The position numbers and the translations under genes are program-made. Below are positions 13,401-27,862 of a stretch of DNA of 64,000 bases, piece after piece (positions within the stretch are counted from its first letter, which is position 1; each line of letters opens with the position of its first letter). The notes beneath the pieces were generated by a model. That model worked only from the letters and a program-made list of their open reading frames with translations, was not told the DNA's origin and did not search any database. Source of the DNA: Sipunculus nudus (Eukaryota; Annelida; Sipuncula; Golfingiida; Sipunculidae); assembly GCA_026874595.1 (NCBI GenBank), contig CM049319.1:56428917-56492916 (forward strand), in the 5' to 3' direction.

Positions 13401-16400
13401 TTTTGTTCAAAGCTTAATTTCCATCAGAAACCAGATTTCCCATGTGGGATTTGCAGAGAAAGTTGTGTTGTGCCCTCTGTGGTGGAGAGGAGCATCTGTG
13501 TCAAGGTATATTTACTGGATGCTGGTTCAGAACAGATAACAGGGCTGTAATAGTACATAACTAAATGGAAGAGTTGAGTCAAAACCCAGTTATTAAATTA
13601 ATCAGTTATCAAATACAAGCAGACAATGGATTAACTTAATAAATTACAATCAGCCGTACTCATTATTGATGATGCAGTAAGGACTTTTATTAAATTGATA
13701 GATGTGCCAGTGTGGACCAGCCATCAAGACTTAATTACTGGTACATTACTTGCAGATTTTTTAATCCAATAATAATATATTGGCCAGCAAAAGACAAAAA
13801 TGGGAGACCATAGCTTACTTCAGTTACGGGTGTGTTTTGTTTTTGTGCAGAATGCCCCCCCCCCCCTCCCCCTTCAACTTTTTCACCACAGATTGGAGAA
13901 CACATTTTTTTCAGATTGGTCAAAATTAATTGCCAAAAATATTATCATTTAACATAAATGCATTGTTATATATGTGTATACTGTAAAGCAAAATATATTG
14001 TAAAGGATAACATTGTTATGGACATGTCACATTATCAACATGAAGACTTAATGAAGTTTGTCAATTTTGTCTAAGATTTCTCAACTTTGCTTCATCAGAA
14101 TTTGCAGAGGCACTTCCATTGGTCGATATACTTGAAAATTTTCCATACCAACTGTATTTTGAATGTTTTAATTATGAGGATTCATGCATCTACTGTGCTA
14201 GTCTTTGTATTGGTTATTAAGATGGAAAAGATTTTTTAAATGCAAATGTCAAGAAATGTAAAGTTAATCTTCTCATAAATATTGATCCTCTAATTAGTAA
14301 TTTAAGCTAATCAGTTCTCCCTTCTGAATGAAACTAGTGTCTGTAAAATGAGTCAGACTAGTGTAATTATCACCAATTATAACACCCAAACATAGTGGAT
14401 ATGATACCTCATTTATTTGTTTATTTATTTCTAACAATGTCCAGGGAAGACACTAGCAGAAAAGTCCTTCTGTTGAAAATGGGGCCTGTGCCTGAGCAAC
14501 ATATAATAATACATGTAATTTGAATAATAATCAGGGAAGATCCAAAAATCTTATGAAACAAGTGAGAGCATTTTTATTTAGTGTTTTATGTTGATATAAT
14601 GAAGCCGAAGAAAAAAATGAAAGTTCTTGCTTCTTTCTCAGATGAAATACTTTTCACACCCTTTTATAAAAGTTACTATAAAAAATTAACTTAGACATGT
14701 TTATGTGGCACTGATATGCTCTGGTGAGGAAGAAATCTTTTTTTTTATAGCACTGTATTTTTGATCCAGTAGCTGCATTAAGTAAATACCCTCTGCAGGC
14801 TGCCTGGAACAAAAAAATTGCTGTAGACATAAAATAAATATACCAGACTGAAAGGTATCATTTCTGACAGCTTGAAAGAATGTCAGATACTTGATAAGAT
14901 CATTATTATGTGCATGAGTGAAAATTGCAGACTTGAACGCACAGGACTGACATACAAATGTTTGGCTTTTCATGTATTTTTATATTCTGCAATATTTTTT
15001 GTAGTTCTTTCAAATTGCAAGTTTAGTACCATTAAATGGAAATTTGTACATACATCCTGATACCTATTGATTGAAATGTTTCTGTCACTCCATGTATTTT
15101 TAGTTCAAGTTTAATTACCAATATTTTATAGTTACCACTTCATAACAATATATCACGTTTGTTGGTTTGATCAAGCTCTTGATCTTCAAGGTCAGATCTG
15201 TGGAAATCTAGAAAAATTGCTAACCCTCTAAATTTTCAAGTACAGTGAATTTCCCTCACATTTGGCACACACATTTTGTGTGTTCAAAAGTCTTCCGTAA
15301 ACATTATGTTTATTAATCATTAACTCAGAGTAAATCATGCTTAAAAAGATGTATATAACAGACTAATGTATTTAGATAAATAGAATGGCCATGAATTCTT
15401 GACTCCAGTATTTCTTATGGGAAATGGACTTTTTAGAGGGAAATGCTTGCTTAAATAGAGGTCAGAGGTGTATTTGGTCACCAGGCAGAGAATCTTTGTG
15501 GATCTCAAGATTTATGGCGTCTTTATTGTACATTCTTCATCACGAGTCTATTGTAACACATCAGTCATGTCATCATAAAGGCTTCATTCTGCAGTTAATG
15601 GCACCTTCAAAAGTTCTTTATGACTCAATGTTTGAAAAGGCGTATAGGAATGTATTATGAATGACTAATCCGAGAAATACATTTTCTTTGTACTGTCATT
15701 GAGATTTTAAAGGGCAAACTAAATTTATCGTCTGTTTGGTGTATCTGTGATTTTATTCATACTATTTACCATTAAGTACTTACTTTTTTCCTGAACAGCA
15801 AGACCTATAGTAAATGAAATTCCCTAGTGTGAATACAATAAATATTCAAAGTGGCATTCTTCATTAATTGAGAGGACCTGCAGTTTTGTTCAACCTATAA
15901 TTGTAACAGATTCTATACTGAATTTTCTGGACAGTCTTAAATAGAAATTCTGAGTAAGTCAAGTGTTGCCTGACTTTATCTTTAAGTATAAAATATACTT
16001 CTTTTCAATAAAGATAAAAATAGAAATTTCCAAAAATAATAGTTTTGATCTTGCTCATATATGTTTTTGTCATCATATTTTATATGGGGTTATACAATCT
16101 TCACATATTATTTATTACCTGACGAGACTAAGAGAGATGCAGATACTATGTCAGGGTTTCTCTGCCAGCAGGCAAATGGTTTTTTGGTTATAAATATATT
16201 CTGTCAGCAATTTTAAGCAAGAAGTTCTGAATAGATTTTGATAACAAATTTGGAGGTAATTTGACTTGTTGAAAATTATTTGTTGTTTTCTCACCTACCA
16301 TCTGACAAATACATGACTGGAGTACAGTATGCAGTAAGAAGGACTTGAAATAGAGCTGCTCATTGTATTCCACGGCTTGACATTAACTATTGAAAGTACT

Positions 16401-17870
16401 TGTCCAGTAGGGCAAGCAACATCTAGCTTTTACTTGCCTAAAATGAATTTTTACTTGTCCAACAAAAAGCACCGTCACAAACACAAAATGCAGTGGCCGA
16501 TCCGGGGGGGGGGGGGGGCACAGGGGGGCAGTCCCCCCCCCCCCCCCTTGATTTTTTTCAGGCACATAAAAATTGCAAATTGTATCAATGTTTTCTGGAA
16601 TAAGGTACTTTTTTACCTTGTCCTTATTAACTTTTGGCAGTGAAATATTACATTACAAATTCAGGATAATCAGCACTGCATTAAACACACACGGAACAAA
16701 CAGTACCAGAAATAACAACTTGTCACATGAGTAAATGCTAAAGAATAAAGTCATATCTCTGATACTGTGTTCACTTGAAGCTAGTCCTTGTACTGGCAGC
16801 ACTGGAAGATAAAGTCCAGTACACCAGGGTCAGGACCATTCATATACCAGTAAGTCACTAGGTATTACAAGGTGACAAATGGTTAACCTTTAGAAACTTT
16901 CAGACAAACTGAAGTGATTTATGCCTATATTCTAAAACTTCTACTTTGTATCCAATTTATCAGAAACAAAAATGTCTGGTTTAAATGCCCAAAAATGCTC
17001 AAATTTGATTTCTCAATCATCATATCTTCGAAAAATTTCCTCACCGTGTCAGGGGGACACCCCCTTCCACATCCTCCCCCCCCCCCCCCCCCAGGCGCTA
17101 TGCGCCCTCTCCCACCATGCAAGCTAGAATCTGAGCCGTCACCCCCCCCCCCCCCCAACAGTTTTTTCTGGATCAGCCACTGAAAAAGTGTGTTCATTTG
17201 ATGATTTTTGCAACAATAAATATGTTCAAATGATTGCTTAGTTAATAATGTTTTCTGAAATTTGAATTATATAAGATCAATCTCTGGGAAAACTTTATTG
17301 TTAAAATTTAGCAGAGCAGCCAGTAGGGCTACGTTTTATTCGGCCATGATAATCTACCTAATATAGTTTATATAGTGTCATAGAAATATATTTTAATTTG
17401 TGTTACTTGCATATAAAGTCTTAATTTTAATTATATTTATTTCCCAAAACATCCCTTTAAATGACCAAAGTTAGACACGAATATTTGACTGGACTGTTCT
17501 TTTACAGGTTATTGGAGGGAGATAACCCCAAAATCAGCAGACCGCCCGCCAGCCAGATTTAGTTTTGTTTCTGGTGTGCACGGGGACTATTTCTACATCT
17601 CCACTGGAGAAGGAAAAAATAGACTCTTCTTTAATGATATTTGGAGGTTTCACATCAGGTAAGTCTTACTTGTGCTGAAACCTGTGTGTCATATACAGTA
17701 TAGTCTCAATTATACAAACACTTCTCAGGAACAATGATTTAGGATATATGATTTAATGATTTAATCTTCAAGCATCAGATTATTCTTAATATATAAGTTT
17801 TATAGGTGTACCAATAAATCAGTTATATATTGATGATTTTTTTCAGAATCAGTTTAATTGGTTGCACTTA

Positions 17871-17948
<78 letters not shown>

Positions 17949-20900
17949 GAGACAGACAGACAGAGAGGCTGAGAGAGAATCATAATTTTCAAGTAATATT
18001 CAAGTTGTCTTTACTTTGTTTTACTTTTTATTTTGAAAAAAATTTTGATTTTCATTTCAGAAATGAGGTGTGGGAAGAATTACCACCCCAAGTCAGGCCA
18101 AGTTACATACAGTAAGTGAACAATGAATCAAGATTTTCTTTAGAATTAGGTAAGATTCATTGGTATAAGGCTGCCTGAAGGCCAATACAAATTAAGGTTA
18201 TCCTCAGCAAGCCGGTTCAGATGGCCACACATGTTATCAACACGACAGTGTACAGTCAATTTTTACAAAATACTTCAACAAAACACTGCAGAAGGGCACA
18301 TGCACTGATGTAGGGCTGAAACGGGTACAACATTTTGGACTCGAGTACCCGATAGGCATTACCGGACTCGGACTCGAGTACTCGTTACCATGGCAACGCT
18401 GTGAAGATAAAACGAACATCTGTTTACCGATGCTAAATATGCATAACTTTGACTTAGTGACAGCTTAACTTTATCGCAACGGAGGAATAGATATATATGT
18501 CATAACAAGACCTCGGTTAATTTGACTAGCATTTGTTTAGAGCCCCACGCCAGGCTACGACAATGGATAAATAATCCTACAGACTGTCCTAAAATTTGCA
18601 GTAATATACATATATGCATGTACATACAAGAGAACTCGAGTCCAAATCTTGGACTCGAGTACTCGGTAAGTATTACCCGGACTCGAGTACTCGAGTACCC
18701 CTTTCAGCCCTACACTGATGCTTGTCAGTTTCACTCTGGGGTGATGAGTCACTTTGTAGAGTGATGACACACAAACCCTGATGCTTGTCGATTTCATTCT
18801 GAGGCATTGCATTGCTGAGCACATGCACTGTATTTAATCAGTTTATCAGTTGTATCACCCACAGGCATTAATATAAACATTTAATGACCTGTCATAATAA
18901 AAATGACAGGGCCTCTAGATCTGGTTGATATCATGCATGACTGGTTAATAAATAATTGATATACTTTAAAGGGGCCAAATCACCTATAAAGCACATTTAA
19001 TAAACACTAAAAATAATGTGTTCTCTTAAAGTAAATTGTTACTAACCAAAATATTGCCCTGTAACAGTAGGACTCATGTACCCAAATGTTAAAAACAGTG
19101 GACCGGGCGGGATCACAGCATCAACATAAACACAGTAGATGCATGGCACCATGTGTATGGCCCGGGCATGTAATATGGTGTGATTATACTTGTTAGTTTA
19201 ACATGACCATACACTAGCGACATCTAGTATGAGAGTTGTATGCACCACGTGGTATAGCAATGGTCATGGAATAAAGTTTGTGTGAACGTTTATCTGGCAT
19301 TCATTCCTCCCATCTGCTAAATCTACATGGTGTCAGAAGTCGTGACACTGAGTCCTGGATGCCTGCCTACCCTGAGAACTTTGTGACACAGGTTTTGTGA
19401 GGAGACTCTTGACATTTACGGACTATTCACCTGCTGAAGTGAGTAAATTTACTGTTCGTGTATCAGCTTGACTGTAAACAGTAAACATGGCCAACATCAG
19501 TCTCTGCAAGCCAGCACCTCTCAGTTTTGAGGGGAATTGAGCCAAAAATTGGGGTGTATTCGCACAGGAATATGACATTTTCATAGCGGCAGGTTATGCA
19601 GATAAGAGTGCGGCCACCAAAGCTGCCATCCTCCTTAACCTCGCAGGTCCAGATGCTATTGAACGTGCCAGAGCCTTTACATATTTGCCAGTCAGACCGA
19701 ACCCCATTCAAGGTCAGCCTGATTTGCCAGCTGAATTGAAGGATGATCCTTATGTGCTTAAAGCTAAGTTCCAAGAACTGTGTAATCCTCGTATTAATGT
19801 AATTTAAAGAGACGCACAAATTTAATTAACACATTCACTGCCAAGCCCATGTTCACCCCCAGTGCCAGGGCCATACACAGGGACCCCAGAAGCCCGAGAG
19901 GTGCAGTGGTACCAAGACTAGGTGCTAATTACCTGATAAGAAGGTGTGACTTCGGATAACACAGGGGCAATAAAACTCGGGGGAGGTGTGAAGTTGGGCA
20001 CTGAGCCAAATGACCGCGATAGTAGTCAAGGCATGGCTTCGGTGGACTGGTCTCATAGCGTCTACATTGACACCAGCATAAAGCTAACAACTGATTCAAA
20101 TAAAGATCTATATTTGTAAATGATGAACCAAATGAAAATGTGGCGCGAATGCTGATTTGGGAAGGGTCAAATGACTGAGAGGCACTGACAAATATAGGCC
20201 TATGTCTAACCAAAATAAATATTATACCGGTACTGTATTTTCGGGCACGCGCAATTTTAACATTTATGCAATATAACTATAAAAACAAAATTTGGCATCA
20301 GATCCAAAAAGGCGCATTGGTTAGAACAGATTGTATGTACGTGTGACACAGCTCACAGCGTGAGTTCGAACCTGCGACTTTTTTTTTTTTAACAAACATG
20401 TAATTTTGGGGCTCAAACATACATTTTTACGCTTTCATAACGAACACAGCGATTGCACCAATCAATATAATTATTAAAATAATATAATTTAACTTTACAC
20501 ATGTAATTTTCAAACATAGTCATAGACTGTTTATATATACTGACATGCTTGAGCCTTGACGCGCAGTTGACCTCGTCATTGTAACAGTCTCATGAAACAC
20601 GGAGATTATTTCATGTTTTGCAATTTACGGGCACTTGTTTGTGAAGTTACTAAAATATATATATCTATATATAAGTAAATAAGGAACAAGAAATAAGCCG
20701 AAAAAACCATTTGCAGCCGCGTTCTGATTACACTGCCGAACTACACTGTCAATCATGTGGCACGCGCCCTTAGTTGTTGATTGCGCAATACCATGTCCTC
20801 GCGGGGCAATAAACCTGAACGACCTCATGCCTCGCTATCTTGAGTTAACACCTAAGGTGCGATCTATTACACCTCGGCCTCCCAACCGGGTTTGTCATAA

Positions 20901-23900
20901 ATAAGTGGCCAAAACATGTTCTAATATAAAACTAGCTACATATTTTTAAGATCCTCCTTTATGTTTGATTCAAAGTAGTATTCTTACATGGAATCAACTT
21001 CAAACTGAAGCGCGTCGTGAAGTTATTTCACGGCAATGGACAGGATCTGTGGTTTTTTTCATCATCTACACTTTCCTGCTTTCGAATGATGCAGCGCACT
21101 GTTGAATAACAAATAATTCATTTTCATACTGCGAGACTATTTTATAAATGTACTACTACTCATCTGCAAATAATTTATTGAAAAATTTGTGAGAATTCTT
21201 GCTGAAAATGGATTATAAATATATGACGTGTATACACGTGCTTGGCACTGGGGGAATCATAATTAACGACGTGTATACACGTCATTGGCAGCGAATGTGT
21301 TAAAGATCCATGCAACCCGGGGAAATTTTTTAAGACCTTTTATTCCAATCTTCTGAACAGAGCTATTATGCATGTGAGTACGGGAACTTGAGGGACGAAC
21401 TAGTTAGAGACAGACTTGTCACTGGAATTATAAAGGACAGTGTCTGTAGAATTTCGTTAAAAAAACATGATCTAACTCTACAGAAAGCAGTCCAATTGTG
21501 CCAGATATGTGAAATATATGAATGGGATGCAATAGACATGCAGACCAAGATCTCTCTTAATGAGGACATGTACATAGTGAAACCAAGAAAAAATTGGGAA
21601 AAAAAAACACAACTACCAAAGCACACACACAGACCAGAAAAATGTGGCCCCAGGCCAGCAGCAACAGAAGTGTGGTCACTGCGGTTTTGATCACATTGAC
21701 CATAAAGGGAGGAAATCATGCCCTACTCAAGGTAAACAGTGAGCAAAATGTGCATAGTGGAATCATTTAGCACCTTAATTAACAGAGCAATTTAATGTCC
21801 CAGATACCCTCTGAAAACTATAGAACAAGTGGTTATACAGAAATGCTAGACGCCAAACTCTTCACTGTGATAGACGTGAGCCAAGCTTTTTATCATATAC
21901 CACTGGACGAACAATCCTCGTATCTCACCACGTTTGGAACTCCCTTTGGGAGATACAGATATATTCGCTTGCCCATGGGTATTTGTTCCACTGCAGAAGT
22001 ATGGCAACAGACCATAGACCAGCTCATCAACGGTGACCCAGTCCATTCAATCATGGATGACATTTTGGTTGCTGGAGATAACCCAGAGGGCCATGATGTG
22101 AAACTGGACAAAGTCTGCAAACGCTTAAAAGATCTTAACATTAAAGCAAGAGAGAGCGAGAAAGCCGCACCACTAATATGATATCTTGCGCAAAGATATA
22201 GCATGGATTTGGGATCATAGACAAGAGATGGCATTCCAAGAAGTCAAGCAGAGCATAGCTAACGCCACCACTCTGACTTTCTATAATGTGAATGCTGATG
22301 TTACACTTACATGTGATGCCTCTAAAAGTGGCATTTGAGCAGCTTGCTTACAATATGGACAGCCTGTAGCATTTGCTTCGAGAGCCATGTCAGATGCTGA
22401 GACACGCTACGTGCAAATTGAAAAAGAACTCTTGGCGTTGGTCTTCGAGTGTACTAAGTTCCATTAATACATTTATGGGAAAACAATTACCATAGAGACA
22501 GATCACCAACCATTGGTATCTGTTGTTAAAAAGCCTCGTCTTCAACGTTTACTGCTAAGACTACAGAAGTATCAGTTCACTCTTGTGTACAAGAAAGGCT
22601 AAGAGTTGCTTATTGTGGACACACTTTCACGTGCATATTTGCCCATCAAGCCTACTGATATTGACCAGGATGATCAACATAGTGACTTGGAAGTACTGTC
22701 AATTTTGCCAATGTCCAATGCTAAGCTGGATGAACTAATTTAAACAAGCCAATGTAGATGATCCTGTCTTACAGAAACTTAGTAACATAGTCATGTCAGG
22801 ATGGCTTGATCATGAGAAACAAGTAGCCCCAGAAGCTAAGCCTTACTACCCTTTTCGGGATGAATTACAGTGAATAGACAGTGGTGTTATTATTCAAGGG
22901 ACAAAAGAGCGTTGTGCCTATGAAACTTCATCAAGAATACATGAAACTAGCTCGTAGTGGGCACCACGGAGTTGAAGCTACCAAACGCCATGTGCGTGAT
23001 ACCTTGTTCTGGTTGTCTATGAATAGGGACATCAAACACTAGTGAAATCCTGTGATGTGTGTTTGAGCCAGAAAATGCACCAACAGAAAGAGCCACTGAA
23101 GCTGTATCCAGTCCCAAGCAGACTGTGGGAAATCATCAGCACAGACATGTTTGAATCACAATCCCATGGTATCTAGTCACAGTGGATTCATACTCAGGAT
23201 GGTTCGAAGTAAATACGCTGAATGATACTTCCACCAAGACAATCATTCAAAAATTGAAGTCACATTTTGCAAGATTTGGAATACCTGACCTCCTCGTGTC
23301 AGATCCTGGGCCACAGTATCGGTCAAAGGAATTCAAGGACTTTGCAAGTGCGTGGAGTTTCAAACACTCTATGAGTAGTCCTTATATCCATAGTAGCAAC
23401 AGACTCGCTGAGAAAGCAGTGCACTCAGCAAAGAGACTGTTAGAAAGATCCAAGAGGAACGGTTCGGAATTTTATCTGAATCTACTTTACTGGAGAAATA
23501 CCCCCAGAGACTAAGTTTTAGGTTCTCAAGCGCAGAGAAATCTATCACGTTGTACTTGATTGACACTGCCTATGTCAGAAACAATGCTTATACTGACTGC
23601 AAAGAACCCGAAACTTGTGCAAAACTGTCTTTCAGAGCTTCGGCAGATCCAGAAGAAAAGCTCTGATAATTAAGTCAGCAAAGCCACTGCCACCACTAAC
23701 ACCTGCAGTCTCTGTACGTATGCAAACAGCTAAAGGTTACTATCGGATAGCAATCTATACTAGGAGAGCAGGAGAAACTAGGTCTTACTATGTCTAGGCC
23801 AGAGGAAGTGATTTTGAGCACAAGAGAAACCGTAAACATTTGCTGAAAGTTCCATCTAGTTCTCATTCCAACATACCATTGAGCTGGAAGCAGATTATGA

Positions 23901-26900
23901 CAACGCTATAACGCAGTCTGCTCCAGACAATTCACCTCAAACCAAAACCAGTAAGGAATCGCTACCTGATACACTACAGGTCTCTACCTCTTGTGAACTC
24001 CAGAAACGTGCAACTGCACCTACAACAGAGAAGGAACCAGCTTCTTACACAACCAGATGTGGCAGATCCATTTTACCGCCTGTCCGATACAGAGATCAGT
24101 GACTTATTGACTTTACACATATTTTTCTTAAGTATCAGTCACTTTTAATAAGCTACATTTGACTTAGCAAGGTAATTTTTACTCTCAAGGAGTAAATATA
24201 TTGATCAGCTAATGCGTCTTGAGTAATTGTTGAGTAATTGGTCTTATATATGCTTGCATTATAAGCAATATGTTTGACACAGTTTGAGTTTTTACACAGT
24301 CTTTCAGTAATTTAACAGAAGTAAATCTTTTCCAAGAGGGGGAGGATGTAATATGGTGTGATTATACTAGTTAGTTTAACATGAAAGATGCTAGCGACAT
24401 CTGGTTTGAGAGTCGGAACTTTTATTCCTCATGCGTTTGTGATGTATGCACCACGTGATCTTTGCATGGTATAGCAATGGTTGTGGAATAAAGTTTGTGT
24501 GAATGTTTATCTGGCTTTCATTCCTACCATCTGCTAAATCTACAGGGCACAGCACCAGCCACAACACCTTTCAGTCAGGAGCTAGCTAGGTGCCCTGACT
24601 GACTGGGCCAATAAAAATGTAATACATGTTCTCGCTGGCTAAACATGGTATCTTAAGTTTTCTCTGGAAACAGCTTACTCTGTTCATGTCATTATATGCA
24701 GCTGAGGCCCCTGGGCCTATCGTACAGACTGTTGTGATAGGTTCTACAATGAATTTATATTGGGCCCATGGACCATTTTGTCCATTCAGCAGAGATATAT
24801 CAGAGGACATGAAGGTCCATGTATATGTATGGTCTAGTTTGAATGATTGAACCTCTTGTCATGTGGCCTTGTTATGGTAAACAGAGACACGTGGACTTTG
24901 TTTACTTATAAGCAGGACTGTAACAAGGTGTTTAAGAGCTGTATGCATGGAAGGTACTGAGACCGTGTGCTGGAATGGTTTTGCTAGGAAACTTTTGTAT
25001 GAAGCGAAAATGAACTGATAGTGAGAAAGAATAATCATGATATTGTTCCTGAATATGTCCTTTTAACTCTTGTGTAGTTTCCGGTATGGTGATATTGCAA
25101 ATGTTGGACCCTCTTGAAAAATTGTAAAATGGAAAATCATGAAAATTTAACCTTGCAAATATGGAGCCTAATTCACACAGTTTTCAATTGAAGGGATAGA
25201 ATTGTGAAAACAAAGAAATCTTTATGAATAATGATATGTATACCCATCAGCAGAGCTGAACAGTTATTTGTACCACACATACTGATTAAATATATACCGC
25301 TTAATTACCCATGCACATGTCATCAACAGTAAAAGTTGTTTGTCATGTGTAGTAGGCATGTCGGTCAAACATTACACACAGGTTGTCCATTATAAGAGCT
25401 TTATTGAGCTTCACATTTGTATTGTACACTGGTACAACAAACCTGTACCAAGAACCCTGAAACACAGAAAAGTGTTACAGATAACACATTACAGTACTAT
25501 GAATATCAAAGCATGTGAACTGAGCAACTTGTTTTCTAAGTATTTTGTTTGGTAGCATTACATCAGATTAACAAATAAAGATATCTTATATCTTATACAT
25601 GTTACGTCCAATAACAAAATAAAACTATGTTACCATTATCTTAAATTCCCTTATATATGGTATCTCCATTATAACTTTATGAAAAGGTAACAATCATCTG
25701 TTCACATAAAAACAAGAGAAACCAATGTAGCTTATTAAACAATTTACATGCACAGTGGAACACATGTATCAGTTAACCTCATGTTATAAACCAACTTGAA
25801 ACACATCAGTGAGTATCTCATTATCACTGAGTACATATATCAATAAACATAACTGAGTACATCATTACCGTGAGTACATACATCAATAAACACAACCGAG
25901 TACCTCATTTCCCTGAGTACATATTTCAATAAACACAACTGGGTACCTCATTTTCCTGAGTACATATATCAATAAACAAAACTGAGTAACTCATTACCCT
26001 AAGTACATACACAGTATAAGTTAACACAACTTGAGTACCTCATTACCCTGAGTACATATTTCAATAAACACAACTAAGTACCTCATTTTCCTGAGTACAT
26101 ATATCAATAAACAAAACTGAGTACTTCATACCCTGAGTACATATATCAATAAACAAAACTGAGTACTTCATTACCCTAAGTACATACACAGTATAAGTAA
26201 ACACAACTGGGTACATCATTTTCCTGAGTACATATATCAATAAAAAACAACTGAGTACCTCATTACTCTGAATACATATATCAATAAATACAACTGAGTA
26301 CCTCATTACCCTGAGTACATATATCAATAAACACAACTGAGTACCTCATTACTCTGAATACATATATCAATAAATACAACTGAGTACCTCATTACCCTGA
26401 GTACATATCAATGCATTACAGCCAAGCATATAGATCAAATACATTAAAGGTTATTACATAGTGTGCTTTTGATGGTCTGCTGATATTACCATGGAACGAC
26501 TATCTGGATGTGCAAATAAATTATCCTGAGTAAACATTTATCATCATACATAAACTAACCATGCCCAGCACAGGTCTGAGTAACCACTTAATGGATGGTC
26601 TACTGAGCGAATCAACCCACCCAAGATCACCATTCTGCAGACAACCAAGGCTACTACCAATAATCAACAATATCTTTAAACATTGAACTATAAAAGGGCT
26701 TCTACATGAAACATATCTGGCCACAATTCATATTCCCTGAATTAGGACTATCATTAAGGATAATATAGGCTAATACAGTCTACAACACATCCAGGTGCTA
26801 ACATCATCATACAACTGTATATGTAACAGTCCATGTACCGTTCAGTAATACAATTAAACACCTGTCATTACTGTAATATTACCAAAGATCAGTTATTCAT

Positions 26901-27801
26901 CAAGGTGAATAGTCTATCCATAACAAAATATGTATATATCTCTCTGAACTGTGAGATCATATCAGAATCAGCTGGTGGACCATGTGGCCATCCATGTGCA
27001 AATTCAGGTCAACAAGTACACATTCATTTTCCTGTTCTAACTGAGAAATCTGGCATAAAACGATATAAACAGAAACCTGCCAATCTCTAGCTGTGAAGAA
27101 ATCTTCAACTCCACCTCTGGAACTCAGCTGACAGTTGGCATAACACTCAGATCAGGCAGTTCTCTGGATAAGCCATGAGAATGAGGAACTCTGGCTTTCT
27201 CCTCAAAAAGAACGCTAAAGACCGTAAAGACTTGATCTAATCAACAGATTTCCAGGAAGGTAGCCATACCATAATTATTCTGATTAGGACCGTGTACATG
27301 AAATAAATGTTTAGCCTTCCACACATGTAAAATAATTGTCTTTCTTAATAGTTGCTGGCTGAATTGGGATTTTCATTTTGCAGCCTAGCTTTATATGACA
27401 CTGCATGGTGTTGCATATTTTTTTAGACATGCAGCAGTCATATTTATCATTGTTTCAATGATGATGTCATAATTGTTACCATAGTTACCTCATTTGCCTT
27501 TATCCCTCAAAATATGTTACTATAAAAAATGTTATGCCATATATTAATGCAGCTTCTACCAGTTATAATACAGTAAAATTGATGTAATAAGATCATCCTT
27601 GACAAAAGAGGTCTTAATTCTCAAGTGTAAGATCATCCATGAGACTTGACAAAGGAGGTTTTAATTCTCAAGTGGTCTGATTAGATAGTTCAGCTGTGAC
27701 CAGTCTGTATGCTTTGTTCACTATAGGGTGGACTCGTTTTAATTATATATATAATAGAAAGGTTGTCTTATAAGACGTGTTGTTCCAGACAGGTTCTACT
27801 G

Positions 27802-27862
<61 letters not shown>

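Larger units (their letters stand above)
5752..17507 (+). other. Intron 1 of the kelch-b561 gene (11.8 kb)
   Basis: Holds the GA tract, the 17-bp minisatellite, a tandem-core element with a nested foldback element, three degenerate ~155-bp repeats (about 11960-12420) and a poly-G/C TIR element, each listed separately. In 5800-6670, 8730-9020 and 12430-16490 nothing was recognised beyond AT-rich DNA; no additional exon is required by the reading frame. Confidence 0.8.
19487..21745 (+). pseudogene. gag remnant of the LTR element, split by a TTAA element
   Basis: An ATG at 19487 opens a gag-like frame that meets a stop at codon 18, then continues as recognisable gag sequence to about 19804. The frame resumes after the 1470-base insertion (21304 on) and reaches a zinc-knuckle-like CGHC..H..C region near 21670-21710, again with stops. 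Family assignment rests on position and the knuckle spacing. Confidence 0.6.
19169..24544 (+). mobile_element. Degenerate gypsy-type LTR retrotransposon (5376 bp) with 5-bp target duplication
   Basis: LTRs at 19169-19327 and 24347-24544 begin TGTAATATGGTG and end AAATCTACA. Both flanks carry GGGCA (19164-19168, 24545-24549). A primer-binding-like TGGTGTCAGAAGT follows the 5' LTR, and a purine tract AAGAGGGGGAGGA precedes the 3' LTR. Inside, in order: a gag-like region, a zinc-knuckle-like segment, reverse transcriptase, RNase H and integrase, the order of the Ty3/gypsy group. Many in-frame stops, and the protease plus the first part of the RT appear deleted, so the element is dead. The 5' LTR lacks about 39 bases present in the 3' LTR. 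Confidence 0.9.
18968..25090. mobile_element. Older dispersed repeat (TTAAAGGGGCC family, copy A), split by an LTR element
   Basis: Starts AAAGGGGCCAAATCACCTATAA. The parts at 18968-19168 and about 24550-25090 match, in order, the uninterrupted copy at 34757-35190: CAAAATATTGCC, GTTAAAAACA.TGGA, GGGATCACAG, then after the interruption GGTAAACAGA, AAGGTGTTTAA, GGTACTGAGAC, GGATGGTTTTGCT-like blocks. The gypsy element at 19169-24544 sits inside it. Confidence 0.6.

Noticed and set aside
13356-13550. Short frame with a PCGIC segment, possible zinc-finger fragment
   Set aside because: Too short, with no further Cys/His pairs in a proper spacing and no acceptor matching the flanking exon phases.
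17858-18115. Open frame running through the (TA)n tract into exon 3
   Set aside because: The Ile-Tyr repeat is the microsatellite in translation; the TTTCAG acceptor at 18060 defines the real exon.
20311-20390. Functional tRNA gene
   Set aside because: A and B boxes are present, but the acceptor and anticodon arms do not pair convincingly and it lies inside a transposon; called SINE-like instead.
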